From Rubripirellula lacrimiformis (GTDB taxonomy: Bacteria > Planctomycetota > Planctomycetia > Pirellulales > Pirellulaceae), in the NCBI RefSeq assembly GCF_007741535.1, contig NZ_CP036525.1, forward strand, positions 4,402,001-4,466,000: a stretch of DNA of 64,000 nt. Reading direction: 5' to 3'. This document shows positions 55,070 to 63,717 of the stretch, piece by piece. Both the position numbers and the translations under genes were made by a program. The notes beneath the pieces are model-generated. The model had not been told where the DNA came from. It did not search any database and saw nothing but the letters and a program-made list of their open reading frames with translations. How positions within the stretch are numbered: the stretch's first letter is position 1; the number at the start of each line of letters is the position of its first letter.

Positions 55070-55768
55070 TTACTCCTGTGCGTGAACAAGTTCGATGTTC
55101 CGAACGACTCGCCCTAGACTGAGGACCTTGGAACTGACTTGGACCCTGGCACCGGTCACCTTCGCCAGATCGATCTGAAACTTGACGCGATTCGACTCGA
55201 TATAGAAGGTAACGCAGTCACCTTCGTGAGAACTCAGAGTTTCACCGAACAGCATCGTCGATGTTCCTGAAGTCGCCTGAATCAGATGTTCCCGCTGGCG
55301 GTCGCTCGCGCTGGCGGGGATAAACAGAACGTGTGCCATCCGCAGCTGTGCGGCGTCGTCGTGGCTAAGCGCGTCGCCCGCGGCAATCACCGTGACCGCG
55401 ATGGGACGCTCGCGGATCCGCTTCTTTGCCGCGATCTTGTACAGGTACGCGGTGACGGGAGTATCGCCGTAGACGGCGAAAACAAGCTGACTTGAATCGC
55501 GGGAAGATTCGAATCCGGTTGGCCACTGTGTGTATTTTGCGATGTTGTAGATATAGGCGGCCTTCAGTGAAGCGTCGCGCGCTCGCAGTTCTTGACCGCC
55601 TGCGCGTCCCACGTCGGCCCAGCCCAAATTTGCGCACACGAAGATCACCGCGGCGATCCACGTCAACGCGCGGCGCCATCCACTTGGATGGCGATGGACA
55701 CGCTGTCCAATGATGTCGAGTTGTGCGGTCGACGAATCGACCCGGCTTGCGTGTTTGGACTTGTACAA
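55070..55768 (-). CDS. YfiR-family periplasmic regulator (DUF4154)
   Basis: A 232-residue protein starting at TTG 55768. A signal or anchor helix lies at about residues 34-50 (ALTWIAAVIFVCANLGWA). The mature part matches DUF4154: LKAAYIYNIAKYTQWP near residue 67, the middle DTPVTAYLYKIAAKK, then AHVLFIPASASDRQREHL, TSTMLFGETLSSHEGDCVTFYIESNRVKF, and ASSKVLSLGRVV. In Pseudomonas aeruginosa YfiR holds the cyclase YfiN inactive from the periplasm; here the partner is the CHASE8 kinase whose gene begins within a few bases of the YfiR stop. The gene follows a TonB-dependent receptor by 49 bases. Confidence 0.88.
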   Translation of the reverse strand: MYKSKHASRVDSSTAQLDIIGQRVHRHPSGWRRALTWIAAVIFVCANLGWADVGRAGGQELRARDASLKAAYIYNIAKYTQWPTGFESSRDSSQLVFAVYGDTPVTAYLYKIAAKKRIRERPIAVTVIAAGDALSHDDAAQLRMAHVLFIPASASDRQREHLIQATSGTSTMLFGETLSSHEGDCVTFYIESNRVKFQIDLAKVTGARVQVSSKVLSLGRVVRNIELVHAQE

Positions 55769-55817
55769 TGGAAGGAATCGATGAACGATTGCTTCGCTTT
55801 CTACAGCGAGCTTCGAA

Positions 55818-57896
55818 CTATCGCCTCCATGTCAATTGAGCGTACAGGGCGCGTTGTACCTCGGTGCGATTGGAGTACAGTGTCGAATAGACGGCTTCCT
55901 GGCGATGAGAATCCAGCAGATTCTGGCCTGCGATGCTGAACTCGCAACCGTCGGTAAGATGGATTCCAACGCGAGCATCCATCGAAACGTAGGCGGGAGC
56001 CGCAACTTCCGTATGGTTGTCGACGTACCGCATCGAAGCGTCAAATTCGATGTCCGGTGTCAGATTCCAGAAAGACGTCGCATAAGCTTGAAAACGGGGA
56101 GCGAGAAATCCAACACCGCCACGATCGAGTCCATCTAGGTCGGTGTACAGAAAGCTTGCCCCGGAGGACAGCTGCCACGATTGAGTGGTTTGCCATTTCG
56201 CGAACAATTCCAACCCGGTCGAATCAGCCGTCCCAATGTTGGAAAATTCTGCGGGTGCAGTCAGAGGGACGCCCGCCGGATACCCTGACAACTGCAGCCC
56301 AATCAAATCGGAATAGTGGTTGTAGAACCCTGCAAGGTCCCAAGAAAATCGGTCCGAAGGCTGGGCACGGTAGCCCAATTCCAACGTAAACACGTCTTCG
56401 GCCTGCAACGACTGTGAACCGCGTACCAGTGTGCGAATCGGAAAGCGTTCGGCGGGCACAAGGATCTTGCCAAAGGACTCGTACTGCGATGGTGTTCGCA
56501 CCGCACGTGACGCGGCTGCCCAAACGACTTGCCGATCGTTGATCGTGTGCAGCAAACGCAGCGTCGGTTGAAATTCCAATCCCGTATAGTCGTTCTGTTC
56601 GAATTTGCAGCCTGCGGTCAGATCCCAGTCTTCGTAGATCGAGTACTGATCCTGAACGAATCCACTGAACAGAATCGTTTGAACACTCGATGGCGAAAAG
56701 CTTGCCGCCACTTCATTGACCGATTCGATATCGGTCCAAGTGCTTCGATACCCCAATCCCCAAGTAACGCGATGCTCATCGATGGGCGCAAGTTGGTGTT
56801 GAAACTCCAGGTCGAAGATATCCAAGCGTGAGTCCTGGAATACCGGCATCGCCCGACGCTGGTCATAGTAGGATTGCAGCGAAACAGACGAATCGTCCTC
56901 TAAACGACGCTTCCAACGCACCAACCCGAAGCCGCCACTGATCGAATCATCGACAGGAAAGGCATCCGTATAGGGAGCTGTGCCGATGGGTGTCCGCTCT
57001 GCGTACTGACCAAGCGTCCCCGAATACAACTCGCCCTCAGCCGTTACGTGGTCGCAGTCTTCTTCGCAAGACGACCAGTCGGAACGAAAACCGACTCGGC
57101 CGGCTCGCCAATCATCCGCAGCGATGGAATCGGCGGAATATCCCGAGTCGCGTTCGGTCCGTTTTCCATACAGTCGATAGCTGACATCGCCGATTTTGCT
57201 GCCGTATCGGGCCGTCGTGATATTTCGATCTTCGGTCCCGCCACCGGCACTGGCCATGATGCCTTGAGTGTCAGCCGCGTCCTTGGTGATGACATTGATC
57301 ACGCCATTGACGGCGTTGGCGCCCCAGACGCTTGCACCCGGGCCGCGGATGACTTCAATCCGTTCGACATCCTGCATCACGATGTCATGATGCGACCAGA
57401 CGACCCCTGCAAAGGTCGGCGAATAGAGGCTTCGGCCGTCAAGCAGCACCAGTAACTTGTTGGCGTATTCGCCATTGAAACCACGCGAGGACACCGCCCA
57501 TTTGTTGGCGTCCAGTCGGGCCACGGTCATTCCCGGAACATACCGTAGGGCCTCCGGCAAACTGCTTGCCCCGGTCCGTCTCAACATCTCATTTGTGATG
57601 ACGAACACAGCTGCCGGAGAGCGCCCTACGGTACTTTCGTTCCGAGTAACCGATGTAACTTCCATGTCGAACGATTCAACGACGACAGCGACTTTTCCTA
57701 AATCTTCTAGATCAAGGTCCAAGATCGCTTCGTCGTCAATTTCGTCGCCGACACCTTCAAGGGATTCCGCCGATGCGTCGACGTCCACAATCCTTGGCGT
57801 TGATTCCTCTGCCCTACCCTGGACGCACCCCAAGAACGCTAGCACCAATGCCAACGCTGACCCGAACGCTAAACGAGCTACCGACATGGACATCAA
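55818..57896 (-). CDS. TonB-dependent outer-membrane receptor of the signalling cluster
   Basis: The 692-residue precursor has a signal peptide (about residues 5-28, VARLAFGSALALVLAFLGCVQGRA). An acidic segment, IDDEAILDLDLEDLGKVAVVV, precedes the plug domain (about 80-210): SVTRNESTVGRSPAAVFVITNEML, TGASSLPEALRYVPGMTVARLD, VLLDGRSLYSPTFAGV, VERIEVIRGPGASVWGANAVNGVINVITKDA. The C-terminal barrel ends in RALYAQLTWRR. It lies 49 bases before the YfiR gene. The D-L-x-x-L-x-x-L-motif family is often found next to YfiR and histidine kinases, so uptake of its ligand may be sensed by this cluster. The ligand is unknown. Confidence 0.86.
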   Translation of the reverse strand: MMSMSVARLAFGSALALVLAFLGCVQGRAEESTPRIVDVDASAESLEGVGDEIDDEAILDLDLEDLGKVAVVVESFDMEVTSVTRNESTVGRSPAAVFVITNEMLRRTGASSLPEALRYVPGMTVARLDANKWAVSSRGFNGEYANKLLVLLDGRSLYSPTFAGVVWSHHDIVMQDVERIEVIRGPGASVWGANAVNGVINVITKDAADTQGIMASAGGGTEDRNITTARYGSKIGDVSYRLYGKRTERDSGYSADSIAADDWRAGRVGFRSDWSSCEEDCDHVTAEGELYSGTLGQYAERTPIGTAPYTDAFPVDDSISGGFGLVRWKRRLEDDSSVSLQSYYDQRRAMPVFQDSRLDIFDLEFQHQLAPIDEHRVTWGLGYRSTWTDIESVNEVAASFSPSSVQTILFSGFVQDQYSIYEDWDLTAGCKFEQNDYTGLEFQPTLRLLHTINDRQVVWAAASRAVRTPSQYESFGKILVPAERFPIRTLVRGSQSLQAEDVFTLELGYRAQPSDRFSWDLAGFYNHYSDLIGLQLSGYPAGVPLTAPAEFSNIGTADSTGLELFAKWQTTQSWQLSSGASFLYTDLDGLDRGGVGFLAPRFQAYATSFWNLTPDIEFDASMRYVDNHTEVAAPAYVSMDARVGIHLTDGCEFSIAGQNLLDSHRQEAVYSTLYSNRTEVQRALYAQLTWRR

Positions 57897-58663
57897 TAAG
57901 TTCCATCCATGCCAGAGAGAGTTGATTGTTTCGTTTCCCTAAAAAGAGTATCGGTCGATGATTCGATACGGACCGAATCTAGGTGGTGGATTTGCGGACA
58001 CCCGAACCAATCCTCCCTCAACGGCGTTTGGAATGCCCGCGATACCGATCGGACGTCGTGTCTGATGCCAAACTGCTTCTAGACTGTCGCCAAATCGCCA
58101 CGTGCCGAAGCGGCTTCCCGCATCTGAGGCGAATACCGATCCAAGCACGCCAAGTTCGTTCTAGGGTTCAGTGTAGAGAGTGAAACGATGTCTGAATCAA
58201 ATTCGCTGGGCAGAGCGAACAGACAAACTTGCTTCTGGCACCGACCATATTGCGAAAGCAATCTCCTGGGGCACAGATGATTGGCCGGTGCCAGAAGCCT
58301 TCTTATTTTGCGATACGCAACTGCTATCCACCGACATTGCCGCGGACGAGCCGTTCACGCAGCATCAAACCGCTGAGACTGTCGCAATTTGCTCGGGTCC
58401 AACACCTATGGATGCGAAGCGGTGTCGTTCTGGATCACGCTCTGCGATTCTTTTGCTCGGCCGCAGACACATGCTGCCAACCGTCATGGAACGATCGACG
58501 CTGATTGCTGCAATGGCGTCCGCAGATTGAATGGCAAAAGCGGAAAAAGGCAGGGGCGGCGTGGTGACTTCATCACCGAAGTGAATCGGGCTCGACACCG
58601 CCCCCGCGTAGAAGGGACGAACGAATGGATAGTCGCGTCCTAGGGACGATCCACTTTCAAATT
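57897..58663. other. Intergenic region upstream of the signalling operon, no supported gene
   Basis: About 770 bases. Short frames on both strands (for example 58180-58530 plus) show no family resemblance. A 13-bp inverted repeat, GCTTCTGGCACCG at 58231-58243 and CGGTGCCAGAAGC at 58285-58297, could form a stem with a 41-base loop. The promoter of the TonB receptor-YfiR operon should lie near 57900-58150. Confidence 0.4.
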
Positions 58664-59980
58664 TCAACGGATGGCGGGAGCCTCGACTCCGTGTGATTTC
58701 AGAACAGCCAAATACCTCGCTGGATCCGCGGCGATCTTCTTGGCACACCCGGGGCAACAAATGTAGATGGCTTTGCCGGCGGCGTTGACCTTGTAGGGGC
58801 CGTCCATGGCGTCGAGTGGTTCATCCATCACAGGACAGACCTTTTGGGCCGACACGAACGGAGCGTCCGCTGCCGTAACCCGAAAAACCCCTTCGCGAAT
58901 TTGGTCCTTTCCAGCGGGCACGGTCCCAGGCGGAGTTCCGCTTTGACCCTCCGACCGTCGGTCGGCAACCATTGCCAGGTACTTGGCCGGTTCCGCCTGG
59001 ACTTTCTTGACACAACCTTTGCAGCACAGATAAACGGGTTTGTCGCCAATCAATACCTTCACGGGCGTCCCCATCCCACCGAGCGGTTCATCCATCACGG
59101 GACAAACCTTTTGGGCGGCAATGCCAGCCGCGTCTGCCAGCGTTGCGGTTGTGACCGTGATCTGCGGCCGACCGCCGGCGTATTTGGCCGGGTTCGCATG
59201 GACCGCATCCACGCAGCCGTCACAACAAACAAAGAGGCTTTGTCCGTCGACACCGACCAGAACCGGTTCCCCCATGCTGCCCAGAGCCTTGCCACTGACG
59301 GGACAGATCTTTTGTCGTGCAATCGCATCCGCCGCCAACTGCTGACGACTGATCGGAACGGTCGCGACCTCAGCAAAGCGAACCGTCTGCGGTGCAACGC
59401 CCACCACCTGGATTGCCACGTCCATCTGAATCCCTGCTAACTTCGACAAATTCACCGCTGCCGACAAGCCGCCCTTTTCGTCGGGAAGCAAGTCGTAGCG
59501 GTAACGTTTCGGATTGCCTTCGATTTTGACCGACACCGTTCCACGGCCTTGATCCAGCTGCACCGGCGTTCCACCACGATCGAAGACGAACAATCGCAGT
59601 CCGCCTTGTGCAACGACCGTTTCGAACTGCAAATTGCCAACTTGTTTCAGACTGCCGCCGTGTGGCCCTGCATGCGATGTCCGTGCGGTCGACGATGTAT
59701 CGTTCATCTCCGTGCCGGCCGCCGCGTGATCGTGCCCTACGTGATTGTGCTGGGTCCCCGTGTGCTGGGTCCCCGTGTGCTGGGTCCCCGTGTGCTGGGT
59801 CCCCGTGTGCTGGGTCCCCGTGTGCTGGGTCCCCGTGTGCTGGGTCCCCGTGTGCTGGGTCCCCGTGTGCTGGGTCCCCGTGTGCTGGACCTCCGCAGTC
59901 TGGACCTCCGCAGCTTGGGCCAAGGCCGTTGATCCCAAAATCGCGATCAAGCACGCGCTGAAAATCATTCTTCGCTTCAT
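58664..59980 (-). CDS. Periplasmic cysteine-rich metal-binding protein with three CPV/CC repeat domains and His-containing minisatellite
   Basis: ATG 59980 gives 438 residues, with GGAG about 9 bases upstream and a signal peptide (MKRRMIFSACLIAILGSTALA). The mature N-terminus carries nine perfect QHTGT repeats, then QHNHVGHDH. A beta-rich domain follows. Three paralogous ~50-residue domains follow, each with a CPV motif, a MGxPV or MDGPY segment and a C-C-x-G-C cluster: KICPVSGKALGSMG..FVCCDGC, KVCPVMDEPLGGMG..YLCCKGC, and KVCPVMDEPLDAMD..YICCPGC. These resemble small YHS/heavy-metal-binding modules. With a Cus-type pump gene upstream, copper or silver binding in the periplasm is inferred. 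Confidence 0.8.
   Translation of the reverse strand: MKRRMIFSACLIAILGSTALAQAAEVQTAEVQHTGTQHTGTQHTGTQHTGTQHTGTQHTGTQHTGTQHTGTQHTGTQHNHVGHDHAAAGTEMNDTSSTARTSHAGPHGGSLKQVGNLQFETVVAQGGLRLFVFDRGGTPVQLDQGRGTVSVKIEGNPKRYRYDLLPDEKGGLSAAVNLSKLAGIQMDVAIQVVGVAPQTVRFAEVATVPISRQQLAADAIARQKICPVSGKALGSMGEPVLVGVDGQSLFVCCDGCVDAVHANPAKYAGGRPQITVTTATLADAAGIAAQKVCPVMDEPLGGMGTPVKVLIGDKPVYLCCKGCVKKVQAEPAKYLAMVADRRSEGQSGTPPGTVPAGKDQIREGVFRVTAADAPFVSAQKVCPVMDEPLDAMDGPYKVNAAGKAIYICCPGCAKKIAADPARYLAVLKSHGVEAPAIR
59750..59885 (-). repeat. Perfect in-frame 15-bp minisatellite (QHTGT x9)
   Basis: Nine tandem copies of a 15-base unit (CTGGGTCCCCGTGTG as read on the plus strand) are identical to one another, which points to recent expansion by slippage. 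The period preserves the reading frame and gives one histidine per copy. Confidence 0.9.
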
Positions 59981-60089
59981 CAGAAAACTCCGTTGTAAAA
60001 GTCTGGACACAATCCGCTTGGTCCATCAAACATGGAAAGGTTCGTATCAGAATGCTCGTGTCGCCATCCGCTCCACGAGCGATTGGAAA

Positions 60090-63000
60090 TCACTCTGTCG
60101 CAATCACGGCTTCCTCCTGCTGGATCGAATCACATTCGTCAAAAAGTTCGTCGTGGCTTCCGAATCGCATCTTCAGTTCCAAGTACCCGCAGTACAGCGT
60201 GGGCACAATGAACGATGTAAATGGTTCGGCCAGCATTCCGCCGAACACAGGAATCGCCATCGCTCGGGCAACATCCGCACCGCGACCGGTTGCAATCAGC
60301 ACCGGGATCAGGGCCGCTAGCGTCGTCACCGTGGTCATCATGCACGGCCGAATGCGTTTCAGCCCCGCTTCGTACACCGTGTCGCGAATGTCGCCAACCG
60401 ATTCAATCTTCCGCTTCTTCAATAATTGATGGATGTAGGTTGCCATCACGACACCGTCGTCGACCGCTAGACCGAACAGCGCAATGAAGCCGACCCAAAC
60501 CGCGGTATTGAGTTCCACACCCATCGTCGCAATCGCGATCATGCCACCCGCGAACGCGACCGGGATGCCAGTGAAGACCGCAATCGAAATCGGAAGGTTG
60601 CGGAATCCCATGTAGATCAGCAACAGATTGATGCAGATCACCAGAGGGATGATCCACACGAGTCGGCGGTTGGCTTCCATTTGGTTGCGAAAACTGCCGA
60701 CCGCTTCAAGCGAATAGCCCGCTGGAAGCGACAGCCGATTCGGATCCGATGGAGGCAATGATTGTGCGTCGCGAAGTTGCTTCTCGATCGCCGTGATGGA
60801 TTCCAAGTCGCCTCGGCTGCCGTTGGTCATGAACGAGACGTGCGCCACGAGCCGACCGTTTTCGCTGCTGATCGCCCCCGGCCCCCAAGTCGTTTCTAGC
60901 TTGGCCAGTTCTTCTAGCGGAACGACGGCGCCGGATTCTGTGACGATCGGCAATCGCTTCAGGCCGTCGATCTGTTCGCGAAGATCGCGGTTGTACCGAA
61001 GCCGCACGGGATACCGTTGGCGGCCTTCGACAGTCTTGATCAAGTTCATTCCCCCCAGTGCCGTTTCGATCACCTGATTCACCATCGACACGTTCATGCC
61101 GTATCGGGACGCCACTTGGCGATCGACGGTAAACTCGACGTAGGGTTTCCCCAGCACGATGTCCGGATTCACCGTGCCGGCGTTGATCAACAGCGACTTT
61201 TTCAGCTCGCCAGCGACATCCATCGCGGCCTTTGACAGCGCGTCCAGTTCATCGCCATAGACACGAATCGCCATGGGCGCCTTGATGCCTGACTGCAACA
61301 TCACCACCCGTCCTTCGATGGGCTGCAGCGCTGACGCGGGTGTCACACCGGGCAATGTCGCGACACGATTGATTTCATCCCACACGTCACGCGCCGTTAC
61401 GCCGTCGCGCCACTGACTTTCCGGCTTCAGCATCACATAGGTTTCGATCATCGCGGCGGGAGCCGGATCCAGTGCCGATTCGGCGCGACCGATTTTCCCA
61501 AGCACGTCTTTGACTTCGGGAATTTGTCCGATCAGCAAATCCTGGGTCTGCAATACCTGCATCGCTTGTGAAAAGCTGGCCGCAGGATAGAGCGTCGGCA
61601 TGTAGAACCAACTGCCCTCGTCCAAGGCAATCCAATCGTCGCTTTGCAAACCCGTGAAAACATGCTTTGCATTCACGTACCCCGGAAAGTCGTTCAGTTC
61701 GGCCCCAAACAGGTTGGCAACCTTTTCCACCGGGCGCAACAAAGTTGGCATTCCGACGTACGCACCAATGCCCACCAGCAACAGCACGAGCGGAAACGAT
61801 AGCGCGAACATCTTGTGATTGAGTGCATGACGCAATCGTGCCGCGTAGATCCATCGCACAAAACGACTCGATGGAATCTCTTCGATCGGGCGAATCCGCT
61901 CACGCATCCATTGCCATCCGCCGATCAAACCGATCGAAGCGGCGATCGCTGTGACGGCCCAGGTCGGCAGACCAAAGTGCTGCCCCAGTCGCGTTCCCCA
62001 TAGAAAGTGCGACGCCAACCCCAGTAACCCGGCAAGGGAGACGCCTGTGATCCAAGCCGTGCTCTTTCGACGCACCGAACTACGCAGCATCAAACGGCAT
62101 AAGGCGGGCACGATCGTGACCGCCGCGACCATCGCGGCGGCAATCGCGAATGTCTTGGTGTAGGCCAGCGGAGAAAACAGCTTGTAGTCCCGCCCGGTTA
62201 GAAAGAACACAGGCAGAAAGCTGACGATCGTTGTAGCAACGGCAGTCACGACCGCTGGTGCAACTTCGACCGTTGCCTCGTAGACGACATCACTTCGCGA
62301 CTTCGATGCGAAATCCGTCCGCTTAGAAGGGTCGGATCCGACTGCGTCGTGACTTCCCTGTTCGTGACGGAGTGAATGATCCTGATTGGCAGATTCCCAG
62401 TCGCATACATGTTGGTAAATATTCTCGGACACGATGATCGCCATATCGACCATGGTTCCGATCGCGATCGCGATCCCAGCAAGCGACATGATGTTCGCAT
62501 CGACGCCGACCACCCGCATCGCGATGAACGACATCAACACTGCGGCGGGTAAGCAGATCGCCACAATGATGCTGCTGCGGATGTGCAGCAGGAACAGCAG
62601 GATGATGATCGCCGTGATGATGATCTCGTCACGCAGCGCGTGAGTCAGTGTCGCCATCGTTTCGTCGATCAGCCCGCTGCGATCGTAGACGCCGTGAATC
62701 GTCACGCCCTGAAGCGAAGGTGTGATCGCCGCGATCTTTTCTTTCACCCGGTCGATCACGACGCGAGGATTCTCGCCGTATCGCATCACAACGACCCCGC
62801 CCACAGCTTCCGCGCCGTTGTAATCTAACGCCCCGCGTCGGAAGTCCGGCCCGATCTGCACTTTCGCGACGTCACGGACTCGCACGGGAACACCGTCACG
62901 TTGGACGATCACGATGTTTTCGATGTCTTCGACCGTTTTAGCTTGGTCGCCGTCGGAACCCAGCAGTCCCTTGCTGCGAACGATGAACTCCATCCCGGTG

Positions 63001-63707
63001 GTTTCCACCGTTTTGGCACCGACATCCACGTTGGATCCCTTGGTGGCCGTCGCCAACTGGTCCAACGTGATACCTTGGAAGCGGAGTTTGTCGGGATCGA
63101 CTTCGATCTGATACTGCCGGACGTAGCCACCGATCGATGCGACCTCGCTGACCCCTTCGACGGCTTGCAGTTCGTACTTGACCACGAAGTCTTGCAGGCT
63201 GCGCAGTTCGGCTAGCCCCATGCCTGCCTTGGTCGCCTGTCCCCTGCCCTGCCCTTGACTCAACTGAGGTGGGATCAGTGTGTAGTAATAGACTTGCCCC
63301 AGCCCCGTCGCGTCCGGTCCAAGCTGAGGCACGACGCCATCGGGCAATTGCGCCGCGGCGCTACCAAGCTGTTCCGAAACACGACTGCGTGCCCAGTAGA
63401 AATCGATTTCGTCCTTGAACGTCACCTGCACGAAACTGTATCCGAACATGCTCTTGCCACGCACGGAATCCGCGCCGGGAACGGCCAACAAGGACACACT
63501 AAGGGGATAAGTGATCTGGTCTTCGATGTCCTTGGGCGACCGACCCGGCCATGCCGTTAGCACGATGACCTGGTTCTCGCCAATGTTCGGAATCGCATCG
63601 ATCGGAATGGCGCGGAAAGAGATCCAACCAGCAATGCTGACCCCAACCGTCAACATCACGACCAGCCAAGGTTCTTTCACGCAGAAGCGAATCAGGAAGT
63701 TCAACAT
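60090..63707 (-). CDS. cusA: Heavy-metal efflux RND pump (CusA/CzcA family, Cu/Ag-type)
   Basis: A 1205-residue inner-membrane proton/metal antiporter of the HME-RND family; typical members are about 1040-1050. Landmarks are the N-terminal MLNFLIRFCVKEPWLVVMLT, GENQVIVLTAWPGRSPKDIEDQ, GIAIAIGTMVDMAIIVSENIYQHV in TM4, then VRRLVWIIPLVICINLLLIYM and FGLAVDDGVVMATYIHQLL near the C-terminal half. Met residues in FYMPT, AMIETYVMLKP and VVMLQSGIKAP sit at positions comparable (by eye, from memory) to the Cu/Ag-binding methionines of E. coli CusA. An ~80-residue insert with two extra hydrophobic helices (ITGVSLAGLLGLASHFLWG; AVTAIAASIGLIGGWQWM) accounts for much of the length. The adaptor gene ends 10 bases upstream. 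Confidence 0.92.
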   Translation of the reverse strand: MLNFLIRFCVKEPWLVVMLTVGVSIAGWISFRAIPIDAIPNIGENQVIVLTAWPGRSPKDIEDQITYPLSVSLLAVPGADSVRGKSMFGYSFVQVTFKDEIDFYWARSRVSEQLGSAAAQLPDGVVPQLGPDATGLGQVYYYTLIPPQLSQGQGRGQATKAGMGLAELRSLQDFVVKYELQAVEGVSEVASIGGYVRQYQIEVDPDKLRFQGITLDQLATATKGSNVDVGAKTVETTGMEFIVRSKGLLGSDGDQAKTVEDIENIVIVQRDGVPVRVRDVAKVQIGPDFRRGALDYNGAEAVGGVVVMRYGENPRVVIDRVKEKIAAITPSLQGVTIHGVYDRSGLIDETMATLTHALRDEIIITAIIILLFLLHIRSSIIVAICLPAAVLMSFIAMRVVGVDANIMSLAGIAIAIGTMVDMAIIVSENIYQHVCDWESANQDHSLRHEQGSHDAVGSDPSKRTDFASKSRSDVVYEATVEVAPAVVTAVATTIVSFLPVFFLTGRDYKLFSPLAYTKTFAIAAAMVAAVTIVPALCRLMLRSSVRRKSTAWITGVSLAGLLGLASHFLWGTRLGQHFGLPTWAVTAIAASIGLIGGWQWMRERIRPIEEIPSSRFVRWIYAARLRHALNHKMFALSFPLVLLLVGIGAYVGMPTLLRPVEKVANLFGAELNDFPGYVNAKHVFTGLQSDDWIALDEGSWFYMPTLYPAASFSQAMQVLQTQDLLIGQIPEVKDVLGKIGRAESALDPAPAAMIETYVMLKPESQWRDGVTARDVWDEINRVATLPGVTPASALQPIEGRVVMLQSGIKAPMAIRVYGDELDALSKAAMDVAGELKKSLLINAGTVNPDIVLGKPYVEFTVDRQVASRYGMNVSMVNQVIETALGGMNLIKTVEGRQRYPVRLRYNRDLREQIDGLKRLPIVTESGAVVPLEELAKLETTWGPGAISSENGRLVAHVSFMTNGSRGDLESITAIEKQLRDAQSLPPSDPNRLSLPAGYSLEAVGSFRNQMEANRRLVWIIPLVICINLLLIYMGFRNLPISIAVFTGIPVAFAGGMIAIATMGVELNTAVWVGFIALFGLAVDDGVVMATYIHQLLKKRKIESVGDIRDTVYEAGLKRIRPCMMTTVTTLAALIPVLIATGRGADVARAMAIPVFGGMLAEPFTSFIVPTLYCGYLELKMRFGSHDELFDECDSIQQEEAVIATE

Positions 63708-63717
63708 GGTTCGATTC

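Noticed and set aside
58180-58530. 116-residue ORF in the 57.9-58.7 kb gap
   Set aside because: No recognisable motif, signal peptide or supported start; codon pattern resembles non-coding sequence.
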